Below, one piece after another: positions 1-16,413 of a stretch of 64,000 nucleotides of DNA (within the stretch, counting starts at the first letter, position 1; each line of letters begins with the position of its first letter). Position numbers and translations under genes: made by a program. The DNA lies in contig NC_092571.1 of the NCBI RefSeq assembly GCF_037975245.1, positions 2,830,501 to 2,894,500 on the forward strand. The letters run 5' to 3'. This stretch comes from Apostichopus japonicus. Its lineage: Eukaryota; Echinodermata; Holothuroidea; Aspidochirotida; Stichopodidae. The notes under the pieces were generated by a model. The model was not told where the DNA came from and searched no databases. It saw only the letters and a list, made by a program, of their open reading frames with translations.

Positions 1-2453
<2,453 letters not shown>

Positions 2454-2520
2454 AAGAAACGGAAAACTGTTAAACAACTATGCTGCATTTAGAGAAAGGC
2501 TGGATCTCCAGTGAGATACA

Positions 2521-2680
2521 ATAATTAAATTAGGTAAGTGATTGGAGGTAAAACAGCCAATGTTTGGCTTTTGCAGAGCTTTCGAGCAAAACTGGCTCTT
2601 CTTCAGTGCATTATCACCAAAAGTGACAAGGAGTAGCAGGAATTGAAACTATCTTATAGAGAAGAGTGTCGGCATGGCAG
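2521..2680 (-). repeat. Possible Penelope-like element tail
   Basis: On the minus strand, CTGAAGAAGAGC...GCTCGAAAGC resembles the hammerhead-core region found in terminal parts of Penelope-like retroelements: CTGAAGA at 2606-2600 and GAAA at 2583-2580 around a GAGC/GCTC stem. No coding part nearby. Only a similarity of pattern. Confidence 0.25.
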
Positions 2681-2713
2681 TGAAGTCAATGCGCCTTTAC
2701 TGATTTCTGCTTG

Positions 2714-2717
<4 letters not shown>

Positions 2718-2763
<46 letters not shown>

Positions 2764-2764
2764 G
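2718..2764. repeat. (TA)n microsatellite
   Basis: Alternating AT with one GT interruption. Confidence 0.9.
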
Positions 2765-3909
2765 CTCCCAATTCCTCAACGATCTGGGTCACAGGGGTGA
2801 CTAAGAAGTAACTTCCTTTGTATATAGTGCACCTTGTTCATCTTCCAACACTTTGTTTTAGGGTACATTATAACACCTTCTGTATGAGTACATATAAACA
2901 AAACATGACACACAGTCAGTAATGAAGCTACATCGATACATTATCTTTAATTACTATCAAATAACATGATTCATTGGATATTCAGGAGTTACATTATCTC
3001 CTTTGATTGATGTTCAGTACAGACCTTGTCTGCACAAACTAGTTAAATTCCAAAGGGTACATATACAGTACAATTTGTATGTATTTTGTATGTATTTTAG
3101 ATCCTCCTGCAAGCATGAACTCGGAATTTTGCAATACACCTGCATGTCAGTGTCCTATATTTAGGAGATTCACACAGTGAAGTATGCAGATTGAATCTAC
3201 ACATGTTTAAGTTGTCCTACATGGAGTTGTGGATTTCTCTAATCCATTTTTTTGTTCTTTTTTTTTTAATTAATTTATTAAATGAGTGCATTAACAATCT
3301 TTTGTTCACATGTCATATCATATGAGCTAGGTCATGACAATGTCAAAGGTTACCAGGTCACAGCTGTAGAGCAAAGCTGCTTCGGTTATGAGGAGATGGG
3401 TATACAAAGCGAAGACACAAAGTAAATTAGAATAGCGATTTGTTACTAAAGGTCAATCACACATGAAGCCTAAGTTTTGGAAGAGAATTAATAAACAAAT
3501 GAAATCAAAATAGCGGTCAAATTATGGGCTTAGTTTCAACAATCTTTATTGTAAATGAATGGTTGGTAGTACTACAGTTTGTGATTCAAGCTGTTTGGCA
3601 TACTCTGTAAATAAAATACATATGAAATAATTTAAAAACAAGTTGGAATTAATCTACCAATTTGTTACTACTTAGACGTTACTTTCAATTCATAAATGTC
3701 CAATTTAGCAGTTTTTCGGAAAATACTTCTCCAAGTAAACTCATTGACGTGGATTTCTTTTAGTAGCAATTTTCTCATAGCAATCCTTCTCTTCACAAGT
3801 AGGAATATTTAAGGTTATAATATTTTACTCCTGATTTTTTTTAAGTTCTCCAAATTTGATGGTTGCACAGCTGTAAATGATGCACCTTGAAGATCCAGCA
3901 ACAGATGGT
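2765..3909. other. No gene seen
   Basis: AT-rich non-coding sequence, no repeats of note. Confidence 0.6.
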
Positions 3910-3917
3910 AAATTAGG

Positions 3918-4212
3918 CAGGCGCGTAGCCAGGAATTTGCCAAGGGAGGGGCGAAACTGTAGATTCGGCATTGAAAACTATCTAAGCGTAGCGCCACCAT
4001 GAGTTGGCGCGAAGCGCACAAGAAAATTTTGGCTTAGAATGCCGCCCAGATCGCTGGAAAAGGCACTTCCCAGGCCTTGTAAGTTGCATCTTAGCATTTT
4101 CTCTTTTGAAAATACTAGCGATATCATAAAAACATTAAAAAAAAAAAAAAAAATTATGCTCAAGGGGGGGCCGCTGCCCCCTTCGCCCCCCCCCCCCTTG
4201 GCTACGCGCCTG
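3918..4212. mobile_element. hAT-type non-autonomous element A (295 bp)
   Basis: Inverted ends CAGGCGCGTAGCCA, 14 bp perfect, flanked by an exact 8-bp duplication AAATTAGG (3910-3917, 4213-4220). Starting with CAG and duplicating 8 bp is typical of hAT elements. Contains the conserved core shared with elements B, C, E and F (here on the minus strand, about 3978-4090). No protein coding. Confidence 0.85.
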
Positions 4213-4220
4213 AAATTAGG

Positions 4221-5700
4221 ATACAATAGAATTATTAAATAAACTTAGCCACAAAACGTGACAATGACCAACTGTTCCCAGATGACACAATATACCTTCA
4301 TTAGTGACTTAGCTTTGAACACCTACTTACCTGTATAATGAACACAAAACTGAAATTGCTCTATGTAAACTGGTTTAGGAACTTTGCTGTCAGTCTGTGC
4401 ATTATGTGTGTGTAATATTCACAGCCTCAATTTAAGAGAAGGGGTTTAATCGTTATTATAAATAAGGATCCATAAATATGTGGAATCTTGCATGAAATGA
4501 CCAACAAAAAATCACAAACCCAATTCACTTACCTTACTTACTCAACAGCTTTCCATGGTCTGATTGAGTCTATAAGGCAGCAATGACCATAGGTTTGAAG
4601 GAGGCCGCATGATCAGATGGCCCCATAACGGTCTTCTAACGGTCATAATGGTCTTAATAATCGGGTTACCCATGCAGGTTCCTAACACAATCATTCCAGT
4701 GTGAGCGGATTACAGAATACCAACAATGCCATCAATAATCCTAGATCTACAATTTGACTTAAAAGCTTTTAATCGTTTCAATAAAAGGACCTGCGTAGGA
4801 TTATATTGCGTTCGGTAACACTGCAGTTTCACAACTTTCCGATACAGGCCGGGCATTCCTTTTGTCGGCAAAATGGAACTACAATCATTTACTTATGAAA
4901 ATAACTAATATATTTGTGTAAAGTGTTTCATCATTGTAAAGGAACAGAACATTAAAAAGCTCAAAATGTTTGACTCAGTTGATATGCCACTCCCACTGTA
5001 GCAGATTATTATTTCAGTCCAGAAAATTTTGCATCCCACACAATTATCATTTCAATGAACTACAGTTTACATGCTATTTTAACTGGAAAGTCTCTCTCTC
5101 AATATATTGACAGTGCTGTACCTTCTAATTCCTAGTATTAAAGATACCTGCATGGAGGCTGGAGCCATATTAGTTGATTTAAACACTTTTAACAGATGAT
5201 GATTGCAGACCTACGTGTTATTATCTCAATTCCTTTAATTGTGAGGTAACAGCTTGCTGTCAGCTTGTCCCCAAAATCCAACATCTTAAGGTATAGGTTT
5301 CAGTACAATTTATGTGTCATGTGTGTATTATACTGTTCAGCTAGATGAAAATAGCTGCTCCAGTAACCATGGTAATGACATGGAACAGTGATTATGTAGG
5401 ACAGGAGATTGCATGCTTTATTAACCGTGTTCAAAATTCTTGCATTGGCAATTACTGTACATACATGAAAGAGTGAATACATGCACACCCAAATTATGAA
5501 GCATATGGAATATTAGATCCTATAGGGGACGTTAAACAAACTTATAAGTAAAATTTAGGGTTGGTTTACTATACAGTCTTATATTAAGGTCATGCATGCT
5601 AGAGCCTTCTCACACAACTTTACATTACCAATGAACCATTGGCCACTGTTAACAAGTGGCATACCCACACAACCAAATGTGCACAATTAATTCAAAAAAA
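4221..5700. other. No gene seen
   Basis: Non-coding, AT-rich, only short frames without family signal. Confidence 0.6.
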
Positions 5701-6030
5701 ACTTTCCCCTACTCTCATGTGCCCTAATCTCCTGCCCCTTACTCTTCTGCCCCCTACTTCCCTGTCCTCCTACTACCCTGTCCCCTTACTTCTCTGTCCC
5801 CCTACTTCCCTGTCCCCTTCTCCCCTGTCCCCTACTCCCTTGTCCACCTACTATCCTGTCCCCCTACTTCCCTGTCCCCTTACACCCATGTCTCCCTACT
5901 TCCATGTCCCCATATTCCCCTGTCCCTCCACTTCCTATTCCCATCTCTATACTCCCCTGTCCCCCTATTCCCATCTCCCTACTCCTATGTTTTCATCTCC
6001 TATCCTCCTCTCCCCTCTTCTCCTGATAAC
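5701..6030. repeat. Pyrimidine-rich minisatellite (CCCTGTCCCCCTACTT-type)
   Basis: About 330 bp of almost pure pyrimidine on the plus strand, with an irregular ~15-18-bp unit of the form cccctacttccctgtcc. The open frame across it (SPTPLSTYYPVPLL...) is a by-product of repeat composition, not a gene. Confidence 0.8.
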
Positions 6031-7609
6031 TTTTCAACAGTTCCAGCCCTCTGTGAGTCATCAGCACTTGTCTTTTATTTACATATAAATGCCCTCAGAG
6101 CATGTAAGTGCACTACTGTACTCCATACATGCAGCACTGTAATTATCATGACCATGGCAGTGGGCCCACCATGTGACCTAGGGAGAGAGAGCTAATATTT
6201 ACAGTGTAATAAGATACAGGTACTGTAAGATACAGGTCTTTACTTATTTGAATGACCTTCAATTCAAAGCATCTTAATAGGATTACAAAACAATACTTGT
6301 ATTATCTAGAAGGAAGTTGTTGTATCTTATGACCTACAAGGAAGCTCAAAATGTTGCTAAAAAGCTCATTGATTTGTGTTACCTTTGGTCAATTTTTCCA
6401 TGCTTTTCGACAAATATATAATCTCTTCTTTCATTAGCAAACGATCATTAGTCAAGCTGCATTGCAAAATAATGACGTCAAACCAAGAGTTTTTGAAACT
6501 TTCGGATCTGGTTTTGAATTGTCATTTAAATAATGGATTGACAATGTGTCTGGACAGTGAAAAAGGTATTTAAAATATGAATGGAACCATGAATTAGTTT
6601 CTCATTTACTTTCATTCTGTGTATAGCGCCATGGTTGAATGATCTTGTGGTATCTATGTCAGTTTGATTCATTAGAAACTCAGTTTAAGAGTGAACCTGT
6701 GAAGAATTTGGCAGAATAATTGTTGACCAATTAAATTGAACAGCTTTAAAACAGCAAGTTATGTTAACAAAGCCATGTACTATGTCATACTATATTATTA
6801 GACTAAATTATAAGACTTGAACATAAAATTATTTGGCTTGCATGGGAACACATTTTGAAGTTACTTATTGTACAGTACAGCATGCAAACTGGTGTCAAAA
6901 TTAGAGCCATGAAAGAAGATGAAGCTCAGAGGATCCATATGGGTAAACCACCCTTCCCCCTCCCCCTCCCCCCCTTCCTTCTGAGACACTCTTTGAATTT
7001 ATCGAGACTGATAAGATAGAGTTTGGCAGATTTATAATCATAAACTGCGAACGGTTTTTATCAAATCGGTATGGTACAGTACTGTAGTTTGGAAAGTATG
7101 TAAACTGTCAGTTCTAATATCAAACACAGCAGTCTACAGTTTCATTACTACTTACCATCAAATTCAACACTCTCTGTTATGTTAGTTCTGTACTGTAGAA
7201 AATAACAATTTTAGGAAACCATGTACAAGTGGCAACCCAGCATCATACTTTTACCACCTGCATAAAATTTCAGTTTAAAGATTCACGATTTCTGTACCTC
7301 AACTACAAGTTGGCGTGCCACATCTAACGCACTGTGCGTAACTACGCAGCATGTAATGTAGAGTTTTATAGCGCCCCATATTATCCATCCAAATTGAATT
7401 TTAACCACTGCCTTTCATTTCATTTCATATTCTCTTATTATCTACTATAAAAACTTGAGCTGGTAGCAGATATTCTGTACATTGCAGTGGTTACACACGA
7501 TGTAGTATCTAGAGATGTATAGTATTAATAGTACTATATAGTACAGATGTAGTATTAATGAAGACCGTGCCTCGACAGAACAAATTAATTACAATGTAGT
7601 TTGATTGCA
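6031..7609. other. No gene seen
   Basis: Non-coding. A C-rich patch (cccttccccctccccctccc-like) at about 6950-6980 and scattered TACTGTA motifs. Confidence 0.6.
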
Positions 7610-7975
7610 TAGGTCAACAGGCCATAACAGTTACACTAAAAACAGCCCCAAACTCCCTCCCTTTGTAAGAAAAGGATACTTATCAGGGGCTGTAAAAGAC
7701 TGTAGAACGTTCTGAAATCCAAAAGGATGTATAGAAGGTAAAAAGCCAATGTATCCGGGCAATTTCCATAAGATATTAAATCCATTACGAAAACGTATGT
7801 GTAAACACTTTGGATGGTAGAATGAGTAGGAAGGGCAACGACAGGAGGAGCCAGTCGTTGAGGGTGCACAGTGTTCAAAGATTACCAGGGCATACAGGAC
7901 ACGGTAAAATGGGGTGCTAAGGTTGTGAGGAGATAGGTAAGCTAGGAGCGAAGTAAATAGCCCATAACAGTAACA
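7610..7975 (-). repeat. Dispersed repeat copy with TTACCTATCTCCTCACAACC block
   Basis: The block at about 7960-7925 (minus) also appears near 20620 (plus), 20790 (minus), 19140 (minus, diverged) and 36970 (minus). The 115-codon open frame here follows the repeat and shows no protein family. Confidence 0.35.
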
Positions 7976-10900
7976 CATGGTGCCTCAGACACATACCACA
8001 TAACATGAATAACTAAAGTACTATTAAAACATCTTGTCCTAGCAGACATTTAGTTCCTGTAAATCATAGCAACCTTAGTGTACAATTCATGATCTTACTC
8101 AGTCCAGTTAGGCCTTGTTCACATTTGAGAATGTAAGGGGCATCAGGATCTTGTTTATCCTCAGGGAGGTATAATCAACCTGACTCTGGACGGGAGGGGG
8201 GGGGGGCACATATTGCAAATATAGTAGGTGGTGGATCAATTTGGAACCAAAACTTAGGCTATCAAGAATGAGCGAAAGGTTACAAATGAAGTATAATATA
8301 GTTCAATAGTGTATCAGCTTTAAATGAGATTTGCGCCGGTCGGTGTTCAAGCAGAAGTTAACGGGGGCAATTTAACCAAAGAAAGAACTTAGTAAGAGTC
8401 AGGATTCTTGATCCTCATGATTATGGGATCTGATCCTGAGTATAATGCGTGCATTCTCATTACAATTTTGATCACAATTTTAACCTGATCAAAAGTATTC
8501 TTCAAATCTGCTTATTTTGGTCTACTGGGTTCTCATCCAAATCTGCTTGCCTTCACAGAATACTGTGCATTTTTTGGCTGACGTATGTACAGTAGAATAC
8601 AGTGCAAGAAATGAAGTGTGGGAGGATGGATGCAATGTTATATTTCAAGGCATCAATCATCATCAAAAGCCAATCAAAATGTTGTGATACCTCAAGAATC
8701 TCTATCCTCGTGTGACCAAGTCTACAGAAGCATGAATGACCAACTGTATTTGTTATTCAGCATATTAAATAGCACACATGTATGTATACTGTTAAATGAC
8801 ATTAACTCTATCCTCCTATGACCAATTGCACAGAAGAAGCATGAAATGGCCCACAATCTCCACCACATTCTCATATTAAAAGACTCGCTTCAAATGACAG
8901 AAATTTAGAACAATTTTGTGCTCCATAAACTTCCTACAAAACGTGAGAGCATGCACTAATTATACAGCATCTGAGTTCTTTATCTCATGTAGACATATAG
9001 GGGGGTTATCACAGATTCTTTTAATGTGCTTCAGTTCGTGTAATTTGTCCTGTATCAATTGCATAATGTGGCAACGGTCGCTACTATTCGTCTCCACATT
9101 CCTTCCACTGCAGTTAACATTCAGGCCAAATTGTGTGATTAACCTACATTTGACCTTTGTTGTCAGACATCTTCAAAGAGCTGATTTTTTTTTAAGGGAA
9201 ATCAATAAGTTGTCCCTTTTGGCAACCTGTAGTTAAAGTACAGACGGACGGGAAATTTGCTTTTCCACAAACACTACAGGAAATAAGAATGAAGGGAAAC
9301 ATACTGCAGAAGTACACATTGCTTTTACTGGCTGATCATCTTGGCTAGAGCACGTAGAGCATACATAGTTAGCCAACACTGTGAAAGTAATTCAAGCGAA
9401 TCAGCAAAAACTAATTATCAAACTGTCTTTATAGAAGCAGGCATTTGGTAGGCTAGCTACAGTACCACACTCAAACGTGAACATTGTGAACAACTGTACT
9501 AAGACAAGATGCCAGACTAATGTGTCGATGGTGGGAGATGGGAACAAATTAAATCAAGCGAGAATAATGTGGCTCTCCAGCCTGTCCACAGAGGGCGCTG
9601 TCATATCGGCACACAATATGTAAATACCGATTACATGAAAGTGGTCACAACCATGCAAACACAACAAACTGTAGATAAAGATTCCATGCAGATGTACTTG
9701 GTCATAGACCTACTTTCAACTTATAAGTATGGTTTCTCTGAACAAATGAAAAGTACTTTAGAATACACAAGTTAAGGTAGGTGCTAAAAACAATTTAGTT
9801 TTACAACTTCCAGCTCTTCTCAATACGTAACTTCCAAATATCTCTTCTTCAATAACTAGAAATTTATGCAATTATAACTTCTAGTGTTCAACTCACGTAC
9901 AGTATAGTACCAGTCTTAATTAAAATGTATAAAGGCAAAATGGCTAATTTCCTAATTAATATACGTACTGTACTGTACATATAGCTTATGTTGCTGATAT
10001 TTCTTGTCAAGTCAGTAAAATTATTAGTGATGCTGTCAGAAAGACTTTAAATCTACTGATTATGTTTCTGTTATTTTGAACCTCCTAACAAGCTAGGAAC
10101 ATTTCAGTTAGCCTCGCAATGTCTTTGCTCGATCTAACAATGGTATCAGTAATACCCCCCTCCCCCTCCCCCCTCCCTCCCCTATGCAGAATTTGGAGTA
10201 GCCATACAGCATGCAATGTCCCATCCCTACTCCTGTCCCCCTTCCTGTCCCTTCTCCCTCCTTTCCTGAACCTCCTCTTCTGTCATCCCCATCCCATGCA
10301 CCCAACTATTTCCTCTTCAATCTTTATGTCACATTAAAGCAGATGCCACTTAACATGTCTCTACACTTGCCACTAAATGACATCTGAAGTGTTTGCTTTC
10401 CCAAACTCAGGGATGCTCTTCTACTCACTGTACTGTACTTGAGACAGACGAGGAGACGACTCTACAAATTTAGCATCTTTTTCATGACGGTTAATCTCTT
10501 ATTGGCCACAGAGAATATTCTGACCTGCAGACAATGCTAACTCCATTTTGAAAGGATGTAAACCAGACAAAAACGATATGAAAATGACCCACATTTTTTT
10601 TTGCTCATGTCAAGTACCATATGTAATTTAATTACATAACCTACAAATTATCTGAGCTAAATTTGATTTTTATCCTTTTGACCTGGTAAACATCAAGTTA
10701 CCATACCGATTCATAAGGAAGTAAATTAGCTAGCTACAGTAGGATACAGGCCACAGAGGAACAATATCAAAATGTCAACTATACCGTCCGGATATATTAA
10801 TAGCTAATTGCATCAACAAAACAGACCAGAACCTCTCACTATACTTTAAAAAAAAAAAGAACAGTGTTGGGAATTGAACGCCCTGAATAAACAGAGCACG

Positions 10901-12241
10901 TCATTAACAAAGTACAGTATCTTTAGACATTACGTTAACCCTGTCATATGTAAGAATTGTCCGATAGCTGACTTAATACAGGTATCGTGAATGCATCAAC
11001 GACTCTGGGATAGTATGATATTATAAACCACAGAAAGTTGGTGAACGCCTTGCTATTGTTTTGGGACCTCCCCACTCCCTCTTGCACATGGTTAGTCACT
11101 AACGGTGACATAAACTGTTTATTATCAAGCTCCATTCATAACCACTAATGTGAATCACATCGTCTGTCACGCACTGTCCTAAACTGTCTGGTCTATGAAT
11201 AATTGAGCATTCAACAAATGGGGTAGAACCCCAAAAGAAAATTGTTCACAAATTATGGCGTTAGAACTGTTTTGCTGATTTGAAAGTCATGAATACTCAT
11301 TTCTGTTGATCCAAGAAACTGTCCCCAGAGTAAGAACTATTATGCAGAGAAACTTCCTATTGTAGTGCCACTAATTAAACTACTAATTAATATAAATAAG
11401 ACTTACACTTACATTTCAAGAAAGGCTGACCAACTGTATTAACTTTTCCAAATTTATATTGAGAGCAAAATTTGAAATCACCTGTTGTATGTATGCCAAA
11501 ATGTAGCCTCAAGCCGGCAAAAATCATTTAGAAAAAGGAGGGTCCCAATATTATGCCAATCTGGATGGTACCGTACTGTCCTTCATTTTATAGAACAGTT
11601 GTGTCACAAACATTCCCTCTTCAAAGATCACTTTGCATATAGGCTGTTCCAGGTACATTTGGCAAAACAGTTGTGTCACTTTGAAATTGTCATAGTGTCC
11701 CCCATGCAAACATGCTTCCAAGTGTGAATTTCAGTCATAGACCTGTGAGTCACAGGCACACATGTGTTAGATTCAGTGAATTACTATTAAAACCAACACA
11801 TACTAAAGGTTATAGGGGGAAGAGTGTTGTTAAGGACAGGGATGGGAAGAGGGACACTATATACTGTACTAAATGAGACCTCCTGCAATAGCCCACGTAC
11901 TGTAGGTTTCTCGATTTGGGGATTGGTGCAGATCTATTAGCCAAGCCCTTGTGGAAGTACTAACAGGGAGCTATCATTAGTTGCATGCTCCCTGGTACTA
12001 GGAAGTCATAAGCACCTTGAAAGCTCTGGCTTTTGTTTTCTAAGTTCCCTTTCCATGTATCCCACTATCAACCTAATTCTGTCCCACTCCCCCCCCATAC
12101 CCCCCTCCCCCCTTACCACCACCCATCATATACACAGCACACCCAAAATCAAAAGTTGACATTCAGGTCGAAATATATTGTAATAACAGCCAAGTATGTA
12201 AGTCTGTTAATCCACAAAGTTCTGAATCGAAAGTTGTCAGG
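7976..12241. other. No gene seen
   Basis: Non-coding. G run at about 8195-8206, C/T-rich patch at 10157-10290 whose overlapping frames are compositional. No splice-flanked coding segment recognised. Confidence 0.55.
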
Positions 12242-12249
12242 AAGGAAAC

Positions 12250-13409
12250 TAGTGTTTACACGGGTCCAAAAATCGGGAACCGGGTACCCGAGAGCCGTTA
12301 TCCGTCGGGTATCCGGGTACCCGGAAAAATTGTTTACCCTCGTGTATCACGATTTTCAAGAAATGACATATTGGATGCTATTATAAATGAATCATATTCT
12401 CTACTGACAATGTTTTCATGTTCAAAAACGTAGATGTAAGATAAGGTATAAAACCTTCCTCAATAATTTCTATTTGCTATTGTTTCTTTCATTAACTTGT
12501 TAATAACTTCATATAATTAACATTACTACGAACATCGCACTGCCGTCGCTGCATATGCTTGCTCTCCACGTCTATTGATCACACCATATAAATATCCAAT
12601 TTAGCTCGTAAACATTTGTTACTACTACTATCTATTATGCAGGCCCAGGATTCGCATTAGCCGTGAGATTGCGCGATTCGCGCAATTTGATCGCATTTGG
12701 AATAAACAATTAGTAAACAGCCACTTGCGATTATTATTTTTTTTGTGATCCCGTCTATAATCCGTAAACATCTCGTAAAATTCCTTGTCAGCCTTTCCTT
12801 CCATGAAATAAACGAGTTAATAAATAATAGTTTCTTCCACATGGTAGCCTAACACCACACTAAGTCAATGAGAAATCTAGCTAGGCCTAACCATCTGTTT
12901 ATTCGCTGAAATTGTGACGCAGTTATAAGATATCCATGGATATTTTCATAATTGCTGTTACGTTCGACCACATGGTTGCCTAACACCACACTAAGTCAAT
13001 GGGGGAAATCTAGCCTATACCACTGAAATTGTGACGCAGTTATAAGATATCCATGGAATACTTTCGTTATTGCTGTTAACTTCGACCACATGGTAGCCTA
13101 ACACCACACTAAGTCAATGGGAAATCTGCCTAACCATGGGTTTGCCAAAAAAATTCACACTTTGCGTAGGATTCGGGTAATAAATTAAGAACCGGGTAGT
13201 ATCGGGTCGGGTGGGTACCTTCGTAATTGCTGTTATCTTCGACCACATGGTAGCCTAACACCACACTCAAGTCTATGGGAAATCTGCCTAACCGTCGATT
13301 TGCCAATTTTTTTTTTTTTTTCAATCACACTACGTAGGATTCGGGTAATAAATTAGGAACCGGGTAGTATCGCGTCGGGCGGGTACCCGGATAACCCGTG
13401 CAAACACTA
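12250..13409. mobile_element. hAT-type non-autonomous element H (1160 bp)
   Basis: Inverted ends TAGTGTTTACACGGGT / TAGTGTTTGCACGGGT with exact 8-bp duplication AAGGAAAC (12242-12249, 13410-13417). The interior has GGGTACCCG-type palindromic blocks near both ends. Four diverged copies of a ~45-bp segment (atggtagcctaacaccacac...) lie at 12837-12880, 12967-13013, 13085-13130 and 13240-13288. No transposase frame remains. Confidence 0.85.
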
Positions 13410-13417
13410 AAGGAAAC

Positions 13418-16413
13418 CATAAACAAACAACTTAAAGATCCCTGAGTTTATTGTCCAAAGTACAGGTTAAGTTACATGAACTGTATAATGGCGCAGTAAG
13501 TCTGGAGCCTCTACCACCCCCCTCCCTCCTGCCCTCACCCCTCCAACAATTCAAAATTTGAGACTGAAAATGTGCATTCTGAGGCAACTGACTATTTAGG
13601 CTTCAAAATAGGTCTATAATATGCTTTACATGCATGGTTGTGCTATAATAACTACTTAAAATTATGTGTGTGTGATGTTGAAAATGGGGTGTACACTCCT
13701 CTCCCTCCTCCGACCTTCCCCTCCCCCAGCATGACCCTGCCCTTGGATCTATGACTACCTTTCATATGTTACTCATCATGGAACTCTTGCAAAATTAATT
13801 AGCAATATGAGTAAGTTTATTATTCTACAGGTGCATCACATTCATCACACTTGAACATCACTGGTTGGTTCTATCCAATTATATACATATAACCAACATT
13901 AATGGATGTAACCGTTGTTTCATTATTTCACATTTCAGTCTGTTTACTGGCAAGGCACAAGTGACATTGTTTTCTTACTGACCTTTGCAGGTTACAAAAC
14001 CGTTGCCACGTACAAGTGACCCCCCCGACTACCGTACAGTATTGCTCCTTGACTGGGGGGGACTGGGGGAGGGGAACTACCTTCTGCACATTAACTACAC
14101 TTTGTATGTATACATATATATACTGTACTTAATGTACAATTACTACATATTTCTAGAGCCATTCAAAGCAAGCAACAAGTACCTAGACATTACAGATGCG
14201 TTTAAACATGAACACTTGCCGAATATAAAGTCATGGTAAATTTGATCTCCAAAACTCTTGCCGTACAGGCCTTTACACTGGTCAGGGAATTATTGTTAAT
14301 ACTGTTGGTGCTCTAATTTTGCATAGCAGCTTTGAAGGCTATGAACTTAAACAACATTAGTATGGTTCCTATGTCGTACAGTATAAACTGCTATGCATCT
14401 CTGTACTTGTGTACACAGCAGTTTGCCCATTTTGCACAGCATTTTGTGATGCCATACAGCATAGATAATTTATTCCCTGTACACAGTATGATCTACAGAC
14501 TTACCACCAGTACTGCAGTGTGCCTATCTCGCAGTACATGTGCCTATCCCGCAGTACATGTGCCTATCCTATCATTTGCACTCTGTTACTTTATACATAC
14601 TGACAGTAGATGGACATCATAAACATCCTCACACTCAAAATGAACTTCAACAAATTTCACTGAAAATCGGGTCTAGATCTATCCAGCCCTTCACTAATTC
14701 TAGTAAAAAGTACCGAAATACTTTCGACTTACCGCAAGTCTGAGGACTGAGAGGAGAGTAACCAATCAAACAGCAGCTGTTTCGTTGATTAGCTTTACCG
14801 AACATCACTGGATATTTAATACGAGTGAGACATAGCACATCGAGTATGTAAATAAAAATGTGCTGTAAACAAATCTATCCTCTCATTTAGAATAACGTCT
14901 CTTTCCCATACACTTACCCCACTGCTAACGGGTGCCATGCAAAAACTGAAATCAAACCACGAGGTGTGTGCTCGGGTGAACGATTTTCCGGTTCCCCTGT
15001 CAGACGGAAGTGTTTGTGCAACTCAAATAAATAACGATACTTTTAAAGACTACAAATAATTCAAACAACGTACAGTCTCCAGATCTACAGGGGATATTTT
15101 TCCCCTTCAAAGAACTTTCCTGTTATGAATAAAACAACTTTTGGCACAAAAAGGTATATATGATCTGACTGCAAATAATGACCCATTCATTGTGGATAGT
15201 ACCTTTTGAGGGAAGTTGTGCATTAGATCTATGTACATCACTCTAAATATCAACTGACATAATTAATCCAGGAAGGATGCTAAAGTGAAAGAGACCAAAA
15301 TGCACAATTAATAATCAAGAAAAAAAAATAAAGGTCCTGTTTACTTACTGAACATTTTTCCTGTTATGATTGACCCTAGAGGCGCCTACTTGGTCTCGCT
15401 ATCAACGGGATTCTCGGCGACTTCCTCTTGTAGCCTCCTTTCTGTCCTATATTTGTGTTGTTTTTTTGCAAACAGTCCATCAAATACAAATATTATAACT
15501 TAATTCTCAGATGAAATTTAACGATTCTTTCTTTTCTTTTCTTTTTTGTCTTTATAGCTTGTCTACTTCACAAGACCCTTCTGATATATAATATCACGCG
15601 AATGTCAGTTGTTTTTCTCCCGAAAGAATCTGAAGAGAACCCAAAACTTCTATCAGAGGATGATGTGAAATTTATTCACAAATGTCAATGGCTTTAAAAC
15701 AATACAGCTCAAGTTTCAAATAAAAACAATGAATACTTCCTTCTCTTCACACATTTGCCCTTTCAGAAAGTCCCATCATAATTTTTTTTTTTTCTCTCTT
15801 TCAAAAGTCCAAAACTGATCCCCATGGGTGTTCTGGTAAATGCAAACACTCACTGTTTACAGGTAGCACGTAGTGATATCTAAAAGCCAAATAATTTCCA
15901 GCTCTTTTGGTTACCTACTATGACGTTATACTATGTATACAAGCCCCATATTTTTTTTTGTCACTCCACTGGCTCGCATCAAACAATGATACACAAAAAT
16001 ACTTCCTGAAATATTCCTTTGAAAACAACAAAGTGCTGAGTGTGAAACCAGTGTCTCATTCACTGGCATATATATATATAAATATGTATATATATTTCCC
16101 AAAAGCATTCCCTACAAGTAACTTAGACCTCTACGTGGCGATCACCTGATTTGCAAGGCTGTCTCAATTTCACAGAACAACAAAGGAAATCAAATTTCAC
16201 TTTTTGCTGGCAACTGATTTGATCTTCAAAAGTGCAATAAGATGTTGATGGATGTTTCCTTGCTAGTTGCAGATACGTGCTCGTAATCCCACACGATAGA
16301 GATATGTATATACAATAGTTGTCACCTTCTGTTTCTGTTTCCACACGGTTACGTAATATCGTCCCGGCGATTATCTTGTAATAGCCAACACTACAGCTGC
16401 AATCAAGTACCTA
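13418..16413. other. No confident gene; weak first-exon-like sites on the minus strand
   Basis: A 21-bp unit (tgcctatcccgcagtacatg) repeats at 14520-14570. On the minus strand, ATGGCACCC ending GGG|GTAAGT (14938-14911) and another strong donor GCG|GTAAGT (14734 down) stand out, but no downstream exon fits. T-rich stretches at 15450-15800. Confidence 0.4.

Noticed and set aside
3815-4242. Open frames containing MVALRLDS-type peptides
   Set aside because: They follow the conserved core of hAT elements (also at 31380-31682 and 53127-53386) and start or end at arbitrary points. Not genes.
5639-6088. 149-codon open frame (SPTPLST...-like)
   Set aside because: Lies on a pyrimidine minisatellite; its residues simply reflect the repeat unit. 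No family signal.
14911-14938. Minus-strand ATGGCACCC...GGG|GTAAGT as a first coding exon
   Set aside because: The donor is strong, but only seven codons precede it and no downstream exon in a fitting phase was found.
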